Shown: positions 51,787-60,128, counted from the first letter of the stretch. The stretch: 64,000 bases of DNA from GCA-2746795 sp964643965 (GCA_964643965.1 CAZXVH010000012.1:1-64000); one strand, 5' to 3'. Made by a program: numbers and translations. Notes: generated from the sequence alone by a model not told the origin.

Positions 51787-51917
51787 CAGATCTAAAAGTG
51801 AAGGGTGAAAGATGAAGGTCGACCAGAGCTGACAACTTTATTGAAGCCGATCCTAACTGGAGAGTGTTTGCTTTGCTTCTTGTTCCATGTGCCGGTGGAA
51901 TGATTGGGCAGGCTGGT

Positions 51918-52178
51918 TTAAATTTCTTCTCCTAACCGTTCCATTACCCACATTCTGATCATTGTTTGATACCCAATACCTTTACTTACAGCTACCGATT
52001 TCAGCTGGTCGATTACGGAAGGATCCAACCGTAAAGATATTTGTTTCATAGCCGGCCGGGCATCAATAAAAGTCATATTAACGGCTTCGGTCTCATCAAA
52101 AAAGTCTGTAGAATCGTGCGAATCCCCAAAATTGGCTTCTTCTTGTTCCGTCTTAAATTGAGGAATCTTATCAACCAT
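51918..52178 (-). CDS. BrnA/CopG-type antitoxin
   Basis: Protein of 86 aa. An acidic N-terminal half (TEQEEANFGDSHDSTDFFDE) precedes a C-terminal ribbon-helix-helix (ARPAMKQISLRLDPSVIDQL and KGIGYQTMIRMWVMERL), as in CopG/BrnA antitoxins that bind and silence a small ribonuclease toxin and repress their own promoter. The GAGGTG site before the ATG is good. A BrnT-like toxin reading frame ends 9 bases upstream, in the usual toxin-then-antitoxin order, but that frame is broken. Confidence 0.82.
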   Translation of the reverse strand: MVDKIPQFKTEQEEANFGDSHDSTDFFDETEAVNMTFIDARPAMKQISLRLDPSVIDQLKSVAVSKGIGYQTMIRMWVMERLGEEI

Positions 52179-52187
52179 AGTTACACC

Positions 52188-52468
52188 TCACTTTCGCTTG
52201 AAATACCGCTTTTCTGCCGATGTCACATCACGTGCGGAAATCACTTTGATCTGTTTGTCTTTCCATGCAAAAACGACAAACAAGTAACGACCATCATCTG
52301 ACGGCCATATAGCAAGTATTTGTCTCCCTTTGTTCGCCTAACTTTATACGGTGGATTGAAGAACGTTTCTTCAACTTCATCGGGAGCGACATGATGCTTC
52401 CAATCCAGCTTATCAACGACCCAATCTGCCCAGATGAATCCTTCAATCCGCCGCGTTGTCCACCTCTG
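52188..52468 (-). pseudogene. BrnT-like toxin gene, frameshifted and without a start codon
   Basis: Two frames together give a BrnT/DUF4258-like protein. The first part reads RRIEGFIWADWVVDKLDWKH, then HVAPDEVEETFFNPPYKVRR and KYLLYG. The second reads DDGRYLFVVFAWKDKQIKVI, then SARDVTSAEKRYFKRK and stop at 52188-52190. They are joined at about 52299-52301, where one base is missing. The upstream frame also has no ATG, GTG or TTG between a stop at 52469-52471 and the homologous region. Family members are RelE-fold ribonucleases. This is either decay or assembly error; two separate defects favour decay. Confidence 0.7.
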
Positions 52469-52583
52469 TCAAACAGGTTTTGTATATACATTGCATATTG
52501 ATTATAAATGCCAGGATAAAGGGTGTTAAACTCAGGGGACGTCATCTAAACGACATGCTGCTACTTCATTAGTCGGAGGGAGA

Positions 52584-53810
52584 TTAACTTAGCAATATCC
52601 CCCCAATAGAAACAAGCGAATTATCTTCCGCATCGGCCGGGCAGTGGGCGTAGGCGACGGTGAGACCAGCAGAGACGCTTTCCAGGTAGCGGAGCATGAG
52701 GTAGATGGAGGAGAAGCCACAGATTTTGTTACGATCTTCAACGGCCGCAATTTGGGCGTAAAAATCAGCGGCGTCACCCTGGCGGATGGCGCTCATCATG
52801 GCTTCATCGGTTGTTTTGAGGGCGGCGCGGCGGGGGGCGTCCATCTTGAAGTTGTCGCCGAAGTTGGGGCCGACGTGGGCGAAATCGACGGAGGCCACGA
52901 CCAATACTTTTTTGCCGGCCGTTTCCCGTTGCAGGGTTTCGATAACGGCCGTTAATCCCCCATCTTCCCTCGGATGCCCCCCATTCTTCACAAAATGCTG
53001 AAACGAGCCGCACAGGATGGGAACCATCGGCTTCGGCTCTAATCCCAGCCGTTGGGTGGTGTAGTGCAGCCACACGGCCGACAGTTCGATGGCGTGTTCT
53101 TTGATGTGATGCGCTTCTTCGGCAAAGGCGGCTTCTTCGCCGATGGCGGCAGCCAGTTTGTCAACGAGTTCTAGCTCGGCGGGCAGGACGCCGTAGGGGG
53201 TGGCGTAAGCCTGGCGCGTCAGGGTAACAGTTCCCGGACCGCCGTTGTGGTCGGTGCCAAAGATGAGGATGAGGTCTGCTTCGGCAACGGCCGTTTCTGC
53301 CCGCCGCCATGTTTTGGCATAAACCGGGCCGCCTCGTTGATAGTCGATATGGGGAGAGATGACGCCGCGTCCCCGCCAACCCTGCCAGCCGCTCAAATCA
53401 TCCCCCTTTTCATACGTTTCAAAAAGCGCCGTTAATGCTTTGGGATCGGCCGGATAACTTAAATCGGCCAGGGCGGGTGGGCGGAAGGGGGCTTTGCGGT
53501 ATGCCGCCACCATGTCGGCCTGAACCTGGCGGGCGTGCCCGTTTTCCAGCAGGCAGGCTTGATCCAATTGAGCCAGCGTGTCGAGGATGATGTCGTAAGA
53601 CACCTCGTCGCCGATATAGGCGCAGAAGGCGGCGTGAATTTCTTGAGGGGTGCGTGTCCCGTCACAAAAAATGAGCATGTGGGCGAAGACGGTCGGCATG
53701 ATGAGTTGGTAGGGAGTCAATTGCAGGGGATCGCGCAAATACCACATTTGCTGGCCCTGGTGGTAGACGGGCTGGAAATCAAGAGGGCGGAGACGGGGTT
53801 TTTCAGTCAT
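52584..53810 (-). CDS. amrB: AmmeMemoRadiSam system protein B-like (MEMO family)
   Basis: Protein of 408 aa. The last ~270 residues are a MEMO domain, with VISPHIDYQRGGPVYAKTW, LILIFGTDHNGGPG, ILCGSFQHFV and VVASVDFAHVGPNFGDNF, the conserved His/Asp/Cys sites of the extradiol-dioxygenase-like fold. The first ~115 residues look like a small winged-helix of the PqqD kind (LIFCDGTRTPQEIHAAFCAY). In most genomes MEMO travels with an AMMECR1 protein and a radical SAM enzyme; neither is adjacent. The reaction is not established. No clear ribosome site was seen. Confidence 0.85.
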   Translation of the reverse strand: MTEKPRLRPLDFQPVYHQGQQMWYLRDPLQLTPYQLIMPTVFAHMLIFCDGTRTPQEIHAAFCAYIGDEVSYDIILDTLAQLDQACLLENGHARQVQADMVAAYRKAPFRPPALADLSYPADPKALTALFETYEKGDDLSGWQGWRGRGVISPHIDYQRGGPVYAKTWRRAETAVAEADLILIFGTDHNGGPGTVTLTRQAYATPYGVLPAELELVDKLAAAIGEEAAFAEEAHHIKEHAIELSAVWLHYTTQRLGLEPKPMVPILCGSFQHFVKNGGHPREDGGLTAVIETLQRETAGKKVLVVASVDFAHVGPNFGDNFKMDAPRRAALKTTDEAMMSAIRQGDAADFYAQIAAVEDRNKICGFSSIYLMLRYLESVSAGLTVAYAHCPADAEDNSLVSIGGILLS

Positions 53811-53821
53811 AAGAATTTAAT

Positions 53822-53879
53822 ACAAAGAAACAAAGGGACAAAGGTTTTTCTTTGTATCTTTGTCCCTTTGTTTCTTCGT
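53822..53879. repeat. Long inverted repeat after the FHA gene
   Basis: ACAAAGAAACAAAGGGACAAAG (two 11-base halves, 53822-53843) is complementary to 53858-53879 with one mismatch: a 22-bp stem with a 14-base loop, made of CAAAG-type microsatellite sequence. It could end transcription of the minus-strand FHA gene, though the following tract is only moderately T-rich. Confidence 0.65.
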
Positions 53880-53890
53880 AATAAGGTTTT

Positions 53891-54559
53891 TTAAGGACAC
53901 AGCGGCGCAAAGCCAAAAGGCCCTAATAACAACTGCCATAAGGGTTGCAAAGGGCCACAGTAAAGCAGACGTCCCTGTTCGTAAGCGTCCAGGAAAAAGA
54001 GCGTGGCGGTGCAGCAGAAAAAGAGCAAAACTAATACGCCACAGCCTACCAGGGCATTGCGCCGACAAGATGAAGCAGGGGCCTGTTCTTCCATCACTAC
54101 TGGCATTGGGGCCGCCATGACCGGGGGAGGAGCGGCTGGCGGTCGCGCTTCTGGTTTATATTGGGGTGAGCGGGCTGCCGGTTGGGCGGCTGAAGGGGGT
54201 AGGCCCGGCAATTCGATGGGCAGGGTAGACTCCGCTTCATACAGTAAACGCACCGCTTCGCCCAGCTCAATGATGTCGCCATCATGCAGGGGTGTAAGGC
54301 CCACGATGCGCCGGTCGTTGACGAAGGTGCCGTTGGTGCTGCCCAGGTCTTCCACGGCGTACTCTGCGCCCTGCCGCACTAGCCGGGCATGTTTGCGCGA
54401 GATTTCCGGGTCGGGGATGCTGATTTCGTTGGCGGGGGAACGGCCGATGGTGATTTGCGCCGCGGTTATATCAAATGTTTGGCCGGGCTGTGGCCCCAGT
54501 TGAACGACCAGATGGGCGGTGCCCGGCGAGTCGCCGGGCAGGGTGACAGGTTGGTTCAT
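53891..54559 (-). CDS. FHA-domain protein with C-terminal membrane anchor
   Basis: Protein of 222 aa. A forkhead-associated domain spans about residues 15-110, with phosphothreonine-binding residues in ITIGRSPANEISIPDPEISR, KHARL and DLGSTNGTFVN. A Pro/Ala-rich linker (115-165) and a hydrophobic stretch (CGVLVLLFFCCTATLFFLDA, about 178-197) follow. FHA domains recognise phosphothreonine made by Ser/Thr kinases. No kinase is in the window. AGGAGCAACC precedes the ATG. It is divergent from the coiled-coil protein at 54852. Confidence 0.9.
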   Translation of the reverse strand: MNQPVTLPGDSPGTAHLVVQLGPQPGQTFDITAAQITIGRSPANEISIPDPEISRKHARLVRQGAEYAVEDLGSTNGTFVNDRRIVGLTPLHDGDIIELGEAVRLLYEAESTLPIELPGLPPSAAQPAARSPQYKPEARPPAAPPPVMAAPMPVVMEEQAPASSCRRNALVGCGVLVLLFFCCTATLFFLDAYEQGRLLYCGPLQPLWQLLLGPFGFAPLCP

Positions 54560-54851
54560 GGTTGCTCCTGGATTTTTCTCCAGTCAGTAGATTCCTGTAG
54601 GAGTCGGATTAAGTTGCGTTCAGTATAGAAATGTCAGGAGTTTTTGTCAAAGGCGTGCCTGGTTTTGGCTGTCCCTACCTGTGGTCGATAGAGACGAGGA
54701 GTGAGCTTATTGAAGTTCGGCCTTGCAGAAGTCAGGATTCGGGTAAACTACACTCTCGTTTGGCGTTGAGATCGTGTAGAATAAAGGTATCTTGTTGCCC
54801 GGCAACTTTGCAACCTGCAACCCTGACACTTCTCTCTCCGTAAGGATGCTT

Positions 54852-55652
54852 ATGATGACAGATGAAAACGATATTGACGATACTGTGATAGAACCAGAAG
54901 AAACCGAGGCCACGACGCCCGTTAAAGCAGCGGCTTTAAGGAGTGACTCTGCTGTGGATCAAGAACCTGTTTTAGAGGAGGAGCCGGTGGTTATTTCAAC
55001 GCCGCCTCCTCCGGCGGCAGCGCCGCCGCCCGCCCCCGTTTCCCAGAGACGCGGCTGTATTTTGCTTTTTTGGGGGGCGGGGCTGGGCGCTGTATTAGGC
55101 ACAGTGTTGACGCTCTCCATTCTCTTGGGCTTAAACGGCTCCCTGACGTTTGCCAGCACGGACGCCCAACTGCGGCGGGCTATTAACGATACCCGCAGTG
55201 AACAGGAAGGCTTGTCCAATGTGGTGGCTACCCGGGCGGCGCATCTGGAAGCGATAGCGACCCAGGTAGGGCAGCTCGATTTAGAGCAGAAAAGTGCAGA
55301 CGAGGCGATGTTGACAGTGGCGGCTGAATTGCAAGAGGTGGAAGGGGGGATAACGGCCGTTGCCACCCACATAAGCAGCCTGGATAATCGTCTCGACAAT
55401 ACCGAAGCGGAGATGGCCGATGTGGTAGAGTCCGCCAATGCCGTAAACGCCTTCCTGGCCGGCTTAAGGAATCTGCTGAACGAACTGGAAGGGACGCCAA
55501 CTGCCACCGCTGCCGCCTCCCCTTCGGCCACGCCCACCCCGGCGCAGACGGCGACGGTTTCCGGCACGGCGGTCAGCACAACCCGGCCCACGCGCACCCC
55601 CAGGCCGACGAGTACACCGCTGCCTTTACCTACCAGCGCCAATGAACCGTAA
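54852..55652 (+). CDS. Membrane-anchored coiled-coil protein with Thr/Pro-rich tail
   Basis: Protein of about 266 aa. The acidic cytoplasmic N-terminus has a Pro-rich run (PPPPAAAPPPAPVSQRRG), then one TM helix (about 68-95), a helical/coiled-coil region (100-215; repeating polar heptads such as EAIATQVGQLDLEQKSADEA) and a Thr/Pro/Ala-rich tail (TPTPAQTATVSGTAVSTTRP). I chose ATG 54852 because AAGGA lies 5-10 bases upstream; 54846 and 54855 are near alternatives, and 54792 has no site. I recognise no family. The layout resembles the protein at 55957, so the two may work together. Confidence 0.7.
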   Translation: MMTDENDIDDTVIEPEETEATTPVKAAALRSDSAVDQEPVLEEEPVVISTPPPPAAAPPPAPVSQRRGCILLFWGAGLGAVLGTVLTLSILLGLNGSLTFASTDAQLRRAINDTRSEQEGLSNVVATRAAHLEAIATQVGQLDLEQKSADEAMLTVAAELQEVEGGITAVATHISSLDNRLDNTEAEMADVVESANAVNAFLAGLRNLLNELEGTPTATAAASPSATPTPAQTATVSGTAVSTTRPTRTPRPTSTPLPLPTSANEP

Positions 55653-55656
55653 ATGG

Positions 55657-55910
55657 TGGACAGAGAGCAGTGAACAGTGGACAGTGGACAGTGGGTAGTG
55701 AACAGTGGACAGTGGACAGTGGGTAGTGAACAGTGGGCAGTGGACAGTGNNNNNNNNNNNNNNNNNNNNNNNNNNNNNNNNNNNNNNNNNNNNNNNNNNN
55801 NNNNNNNNNNNNNNNNNNNNNNNNNNNNNNNNNNNNNNNNNNNNNNNNNGTAGTGAACAGTGGACAGTGGACAGTGGGTAGTGAACAGTGGGCAGTGGAC
55901 AGTGAACAGG
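55657..55910. repeat. Heptamer array ACAGTGG / GTAGTGA, with N gap inside
   Basis: Tandem 7-bp units (ACAGTGG, ACAGTGA, GTAGTGA) are arranged in a higher-order unit of 28 bp (GTAGTGA ACAGTGG ACAGTGG ACAGTGG). The array fills nearly the whole 304-bp spacer between the two coiled-coil genes and is interrupted by the assembly gap. No gene is present. Confidence 0.93.
55750..55849. other. Assembly gap (100 N)
   Basis: Exactly 100 N within the heptamer array; the true length is unknown. Confidence 0.98.
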
Positions 55911-55956
55911 GCAGCAGCCAAGAAGTTGAACTTCCAAGACGACGGGAGAATAAATA

Positions 55957-57012
55957 ATGAGTAATAACAATACAACAGCGCGATCAGGCTGCGGCCCTCG
56001 ATTGGTATGGTTGGCGAAGGCAGTTTTTACAGTGCTGCTCGTCGTCGGCGTCATTGTGGGCATTCTTTGGGGCGGCTTTATGATTTACGAGATGGTGCAG
56101 ACGGAGATTGACCGCTCGGCAAACAGCGTGGCTACTCGTTTTGGCGCTCAGGAATCGCGCATTGATGTGCTGCGCCGCGAAGTGGACGACCTGGTGTTGG
56201 CCAGTCCCGGCCAGGCAGAGCGCATCCGCCAGCTTGAGCAAGCGCTGGCCACCGCCAACAGCCAGATACAAGCCCTGGACGTAGACCTGAGGCAGCAAGA
56301 CGCCCTCCTGGAGGCGCTGGCCGCCGATATGGCCGTCACTCTGAGCAACGATGAAACGGCCGCTGGCAGTTTGACCACGCTTGGCGAAGGGCTGGCGGCG
56401 CTGCAAGGAGATTTCAACGAAGCCAGTCTGCGCCTGGACAAATTTGGCGGGGAAGTGGATACCCTGACTGGAGAAGTGACCGCGTTTGGCGAAACGGCCG
56501 TTTCTGCCCAAGAACAGGCGGCGTTAGCGGAAACGGCCGTTTCCGATATGGGCCACACCCTCATGATCTTCCGCGCCTGGGAACTGATCGCCCGCGCCCG
56601 TTTGCGCCTGCTGGAAAACAATCTGGGTCTGGCCCAGGCAGATGTGGCAGAGGCGGACGAGATGCTGCAATTTTTGATTGTGGCGCTGCCAGAAGAGGCT
56701 GCTGAAAGCGCCGCCATGCAAACCGTGCAAACCCGCCTGGCCCTGGCCGCCGATAATCTGATACTCGCTCCGGCTATTGCCGCCGCCGACTTAGAAACTG
56801 CCTGGGATGTATTGGACAAAATTTTGATGGCCCGCCTGCTGGCCGGGGAAGAATTGGCAGTGGAAATAGAAGTGGAAACGGAAACGGCCGTTCCCGTTGA
56901 AGCGGCCCAAACATCCACCCCGGAATCCACCCCAATCATCCCAGCAGTCACGCCTACCCCTGAAACAGCGCCCACCCTTGCCCCCATGGAAACGCCTACA
57001 CCCACCTCATAA
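55957..57012 (+). CDS. Membrane-anchored coiled-coil protein
   Basis: Protein of 351 aa. A short basic cytoplasmic N-terminus is followed by one TM helix (about 18-45, VFTVLLVVGVIVGILWGGFM), a long helical coiled-coil (50-200; RIRQLEQALATANSQIQALD), a second helical region (205-300, with FRAWELIARARLRLLENNLG, which resembles a tetratricopeptide-like helix pair) and a Thr/Pro tail. No family recognised. GGGAG precedes the ATG. It faces the 54852 gene across the heptamer array on the same strand, and both have the TM, coiled-coil and Pro/Thr-tail layout. Confidence 0.75.
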   Translation: MSNNNTTARSGCGPRLVWLAKAVFTVLLVVGVIVGILWGGFMIYEMVQTEIDRSANSVATRFGAQESRIDVLRREVDDLVLASPGQAERIRQLEQALATANSQIQALDVDLRQQDALLEALAADMAVTLSNDETAAGSLTTLGEGLAALQGDFNEASLRLDKFGGEVDTLTGEVTAFGETAVSAQEQAALAETAVSDMGHTLMIFRAWELIARARLRLLENNLGLAQADVAEADEMLQFLIVALPEEAAESAAMQTVQTRLALAADNLILAPAIAAADLETAWDVLDKILMARLLAGEELAVEIEVETETAVPVEAAQTSTPESTPIIPAVTPTPETAPTLAPMETPTPTS

Positions 57013-57049
57013 AGAAACGGGAGGCGTGAGGGTTTTCATACTTCACGCC

Positions 57050-57763
57050 TTACCCCGCTCTGATAATATTGTCCCAGACCAACTCGCGCTCTGCGTTGCT
57101 GGCAAAAGAAAGATAGACGGTGCGTGGGACGCCCTTTTTCTTGTTATGCTCCCTGCCAGACATAAACTGTGATACTTGTTGTGACTCAAAATCTGGGCCA
57201 AACTCAGACAGCAGCGTCACAGCCAGCGTTTCTCGGGGACGAGCGCCAAAGAGCAACCATCCTTTTTGTACCTGCTGGAGGGTGGAGGCATTAAAGAACT
57301 GATAGCGGTACTTTTTCGTTTTGCGCTGCTGCACCATGATAATATGTTCGCCCAAAGGAACCTGCCAATATTCGGCCGGCCGTAGCAGCATAAAGTCGTC
57401 CTGGTCACTCACACTGAAAACGCCGGTAGCCCAGGTTTTCACCTTCTGATTCGGCGGTAGGTTTGGCTGCGCCTTGTCTGGGAAAGACAGGGGGCCATCA
57501 TCGGCGACAAAGTGACTGTAACCGGCTCTTTTGGCCCGCCAATAGCTAAAGTAAACCCAGATGAGGAGAACGGCCGTTACCCCCACCATCAACTCGCCCC
57601 AACGCAAAATGAACGCAGAAGCCAGCAGCGCCACAGCCAGCAGCTTAATCCAGCCGCCAATCGTTATACCGACAACCGTGCGTAGGCTGGTGTGATAGGT
57701 AAAAGCATAGGCGTTACTCAAATAGCGGTAATAGAGACGCTTGAAAATGGGTAAATCGTGCAT
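57050..57763 (-). CDS. Membrane protein of unknown function
   Basis: Protein of 237 aa. Two TM helices (about 32-52 and 56-76) follow a basic amphipathic N-terminus, and about 155 soluble residues come after. The soluble part is beta-rich (GVFSVSDQDDFMLLRPAEYW, HIIMVQQRKTKKYRYQFFNA) and ends with RTVYLSFASNAERELVWDNI, which has the look of a PH-like domain; that is a guess. It is encoded 11 bases downstream of the methyltransferase gene on the same strand. No ribosome site is obvious. Confidence 0.65.
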   Translation of the reverse strand: MHDLPIFKRLYYRYLSNAYAFTYHTSLRTVVGITIGGWIKLLAVALLASAFILRWGELMVGVTAVLLIWVYFSYWRAKRAGYSHFVADDGPLSFPDKAQPNLPPNQKVKTWATGVFSVSDQDDFMLLRPAEYWQVPLGEHIIMVQQRKTKKYRYQFFNASTLQQVQKGWLLFGARPRETLAVTLLSEFGPDFESQQVSQFMSGREHNKKKGVPRTVYLSFASNAERELVWDNIIRAG

Positions 57764-57774
57764 GGGGCATCATC

Positions 57775-58485
57775 CTATTTTTGCAGGCAGCCCACCAGGT
57801 GCAGGCGGCGTTTTGGCGCCAGCCGCCCGTCTGCCCATATCATCCCTTTGAACAGGGCGGCGTTGAAGGCGAGGTAGGTGGGATCGGCGATGAAGAGCAT
57901 CTCCTGGCAGGTGAGTTGGCTTTGTTGGCAGAGGGCGAGAACGGCCGTTTCCGTATTAGCGCGGTAGAAAGTGGGGAAGGCGTCTGCCTCCGCCCGGCCG
58001 TAAAAACGAGCCACCAGCCGTCCCTGCACCTGTGAAAAGCGGCCCAGTCCCCGGTTTAGCGCCGACAGTGGATGGCGGGCGTTTGGCGTGATGAAAATGA
58101 AGACGCCGCCCGGTTTTAAGACACGGCTGATTTGATTGAAGGTCAATAACGGCCGTGCCAAATGCTCCAACAACCAACTGGCAAACACCAGATCAAACGA
58201 GTGGGCGGCAAAGGGCAGGGCGTCGCTTAACGCCGCCGCCCGAGGCAGCGCCAGCCGGTGTTCGCGCAGCGACAATTCGTCCGGGTCCACCCCGGCAATT
58301 TGCGTTAGCGGATGCGCCAACTGCTCCACCAATCCGCCCCGACCGCAGCCCAAATCCAGCACCCGTGAATCAGGCGGCAAGTGCTGGCGCACCAGGTTAG
58401 CATACACCTCTGTCGCCGGCCGCCAGCCAGGGTTCATCATCCGGTATTGTTCGCGCAGCGCATTTTGTCGTTCTAAAGAAAGCAT
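57775..58485 (-). CDS. Class I SAM-dependent methyltransferase
   Basis: Protein of 236 aa with a Methyltransf_11-type core. Motif I is VLDLGCGRGGLVEQLA (about 41-56), the acidic residue follows strand 2 (GVDPDELSL), motif II is FDLVFASWLLEHLARPL, and motif III is VLKPGGVFIFITPNARHPLS. The substrate cannot be told. The C-terminal third carries residues typical of lipid/quinone or small-molecule methyltransferases but no specific signature. It is divergent from the peroxidase gene at 58552, with a short AT-rich spacer. Confidence 0.87.
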   Translation of the reverse strand: MLSLERQNALREQYRMMNPGWRPATEVYANLVRQHLPPDSRVLDLGCGRGGLVEQLAHPLTQIAGVDPDELSLREHRLALPRAAALSDALPFAAHSFDLVFASWLLEHLARPLLTFNQISRVLKPGGVFIFITPNARHPLSALNRGLGRFSQVQGRLVARFYGRAEADAFPTFYRANTETAVLALCQQSQLTCQEMLFIADPTYLAFNAALFKGMIWADGRLAPKRRLHLVGCLQK

Positions 58486-58551
58486 ATTGGCGTATAATTC
58501 TAATCAATAAAGCGATCCTATGCGAATGGGTATTCCGTGGGAAGCAGGTGG

Positions 58552-59904
58552 ATGAAGATGTGGCGAAACTTATTTTTCTTGTTAATCCTGTGTGGCGTGA
58601 CCGCTTGCGGCCCGGCCGTCAGCTATGACGAACAGTTGCAAGCGCTGATTGCCGCCCAACACATTGAGCCATTGGCCCCCATACCGGCCCAGCCGGCTGC
58701 CTGGGTGGCGTTGGGGCGCAGCCTCTATTTTGACAATATCCTCAGCGGGAACAAAGACGTCTCCTGCGCCACCTGCCATTTACCGGCAGTGGGCACAGGC
58801 GATGGGCTGCCTCTGTCGATTGGCACGGGTGGCGTCAACGGCCTGGGACCAGCGCGTGAACTGGGCAACGGCCGTTCACTCGTGCCGCGTAATGCCCCAG
58901 ATGTGTTTAATCGGGGCGCATCAGAGTGGCAGACCATGTTTTGGGATGGTCGGGTTCTCAGCAGCGTACGCGGTTACTACCAAACGCCGGCCGGTGAAGA
59001 ACTGCCGGGCGGGCTGTCTAGCCTGCTGGCTGCACAGGCCATGTTCCCTGTCACTGCCGCCGACGAGATGCGCGGACTGCCGGGGGACGTCACCGTCACC
59101 GGTGAAGCCAACGAATTAGCCATTATTGATGAAGGTGAGTGGCAGACCATGTGGCAAGGCTTGATGGCTCGCCTGCTGGCCGTGCCTGAATACGTGGCCT
59201 TATTTGCGGCTGCTTATCCTGATGTGCCGGTATCTGAACTCGGTTTTCAGCACGCTGCCAACGCCATCGCCGCCTTTGAAGCCGAGGCGTTTGCTTGCCT
59301 GGAAAACGGCTGGCACGCCTATCTCAACGGCGACCTTGCGGCCATTTCTGAAGACGCCAAGAAAGGGGCGCTGTTGTTTTATGGCGAGGCGGGCTGCGCC
59401 GCCTGCCACAGCGGTCCGCTTTTTACGGATCAACAGTACCACAACATCGCCGCGCCGCAGATAGGTCCGGGCAAAGGAAAAGGGGCGCCGTTGGATAACG
59501 GCCGTTTTGAAACCACCGGCCGTCCTGCAGACCAATTCGCTTTCCGCACCCCTTCTCTGCTGAATGTGACGGCTACCGGCCCCTGGCTGCACAATGGCGC
59601 ATATAGGGATTTAAGGGCCGTACTCACCCATCACCAAAACCCGGAAGCCGCCCTGCGTAATTACGATCCCGCCGCCCATTTGCCGGAATTCATGCAAGAT
59701 ACCGCGCTAGTAGACGAACAGCTACGCAAGCGGCTGCTGGCAACCATCGATCCACAGTTAGCGCCGGCCCGTCGCCTGTCGCCGACCGAGATTGGCTACC
59801 TGCTCGCTTTTTTAGACGCCTTAACCGATCCGGCTGTGTGGGGGGAGGAGATGGAAGGGTGGATACCAACGGCCGTTCCCAGCGGCCTACCCGTCTTAAA
59901 TTAA
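58552..59904 (+). CDS. Di-heme cytochrome c peroxidase/MauG family lipoprotein
   Basis: Protein of about 450 aa. A lipoprotein signal ends in GVTAC. Two heme-binding motifs, CATCH (after NKDVS) and CAACH (after YGEAG), lie about 200 residues apart, as in bacterial CcpA/MauG proteins. The family landmarks AWVALGRSLYFDNILSGNKD, GLGPARELGNGRSLVPRNAP and FAFRTPSLLNVTATGPWLHN are present. These enzymes reduce hydrogen peroxide with electrons from cytochrome c or carry out long-range oxidations. ATG 58552 was chosen over GTG 58537 for signal shape and an upstream AGCAGG. It acts outside the membrane. Confidence 0.92.
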   Translation: MKMWRNLFFLLILCGVTACGPAVSYDEQLQALIAAQHIEPLAPIPAQPAAWVALGRSLYFDNILSGNKDVSCATCHLPAVGTGDGLPLSIGTGGVNGLGPARELGNGRSLVPRNAPDVFNRGASEWQTMFWDGRVLSSVRGYYQTPAGEELPGGLSSLLAAQAMFPVTAADEMRGLPGDVTVTGEANELAIIDEGEWQTMWQGLMARLLAVPEYVALFAAAYPDVPVSELGFQHAANAIAAFEAEAFACLENGWHAYLNGDLAAISEDAKKGALLFYGEAGCAACHSGPLFTDQQYHNIAAPQIGPGKGKGAPLDNGRFETTGRPADQFAFRTPSLLNVTATGPWLHNGAYRDLRAVLTHHQNPEAALRNYDPAAHLPEFMQDTALVDEQLRKRLLATIDPQLAPARRLSPTEIGYLLAFLDALTDPAVWGEEMEGWIPTAVPSGLPVLN

Positions 59905-59921
59905 GCCGGGTCAATCATTGA

Positions 59922-59956
59922 CAACTGTTCACTGACCATTGTTCACTGGCTACTGC
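59922..59956. repeat. Short degenerate heptamer tract
   Basis: Four to five degenerate 7-bp units (ACTGTTC, ACTGACC, ATTGTTC, ACTGGCT) lie between the peroxidase gene and tRNA-Sec. Confidence 0.65.
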
Positions 59957-59962
59957 TTTAGG

Positions 59963-60058
59963 CGGGAGTGGATGGGAGTCGAACCCACCGCCGCTTGCTC
60001 CGCGCAACCGGCCACCAGTTTTGAAGACTGAGGCATCCACCGGGACACAACCACTCCC
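59963..60058 (-). tRNA. selC: tRNA-Sec (anticodon TCA)
   Basis: About 96 nt on the minus strand. An 8-bp acceptor stem GGGAGTGG / CCACTCCC, a long D arm (CCGGTGGATGCCTC region), anticodon loop CTTCAAA with TCA, a long variable arm (GGCCGGTTGCGCGGAGCAAG region) and T-loop GGGTTCGACTCCC. The 8-bp acceptor and long variable arm are the hallmarks of bacterial selenocysteine tRNA, and the layout matches E. coli selC closely. It reads UGA as selenocysteine with SelB. selA, selB and selD are not in this window. Confidence 0.93.
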
Positions 60059-60099
60059 GCTAAAAGTTTACCCGCAAACGAAAAAATCGGCACGAAAAC

Positions 60100-60128
60100 T
60101 TGACAGTTACAGCCCCATTGGATAGAAT
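60100..60128 (+). promoter_or_regulatory. Promoter of the tRNA-Phe-Gly-Cys cluster
   Basis: TTGACA (60100-60105), 17-bp spacer and TAGAAT (60123-60128), about 30 bases before tRNA-Phe and divergent from tRNA-Sec. Confidence 0.8.

Noticed and set aside
52294..52545. 83-aa minus-strand ORF as an independent gene
   Set aside because: It is an alternate frame over the broken BrnT-like gene, and the residues make sense only in the toxin frames.
54959..55975. 338-aa minus-strand ORF spanning the heptamer array and N gap
   Set aside because: Translation of repeats and an antisense shadow of the coiled-coil gene.
55984..57005. Long minus-strand ORFs opposite the 351-aa coiled-coil gene
   Set aside because: Antisense shadows. 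The plus-strand frame has the ribosome site, TM helix and Pro/Thr tail.
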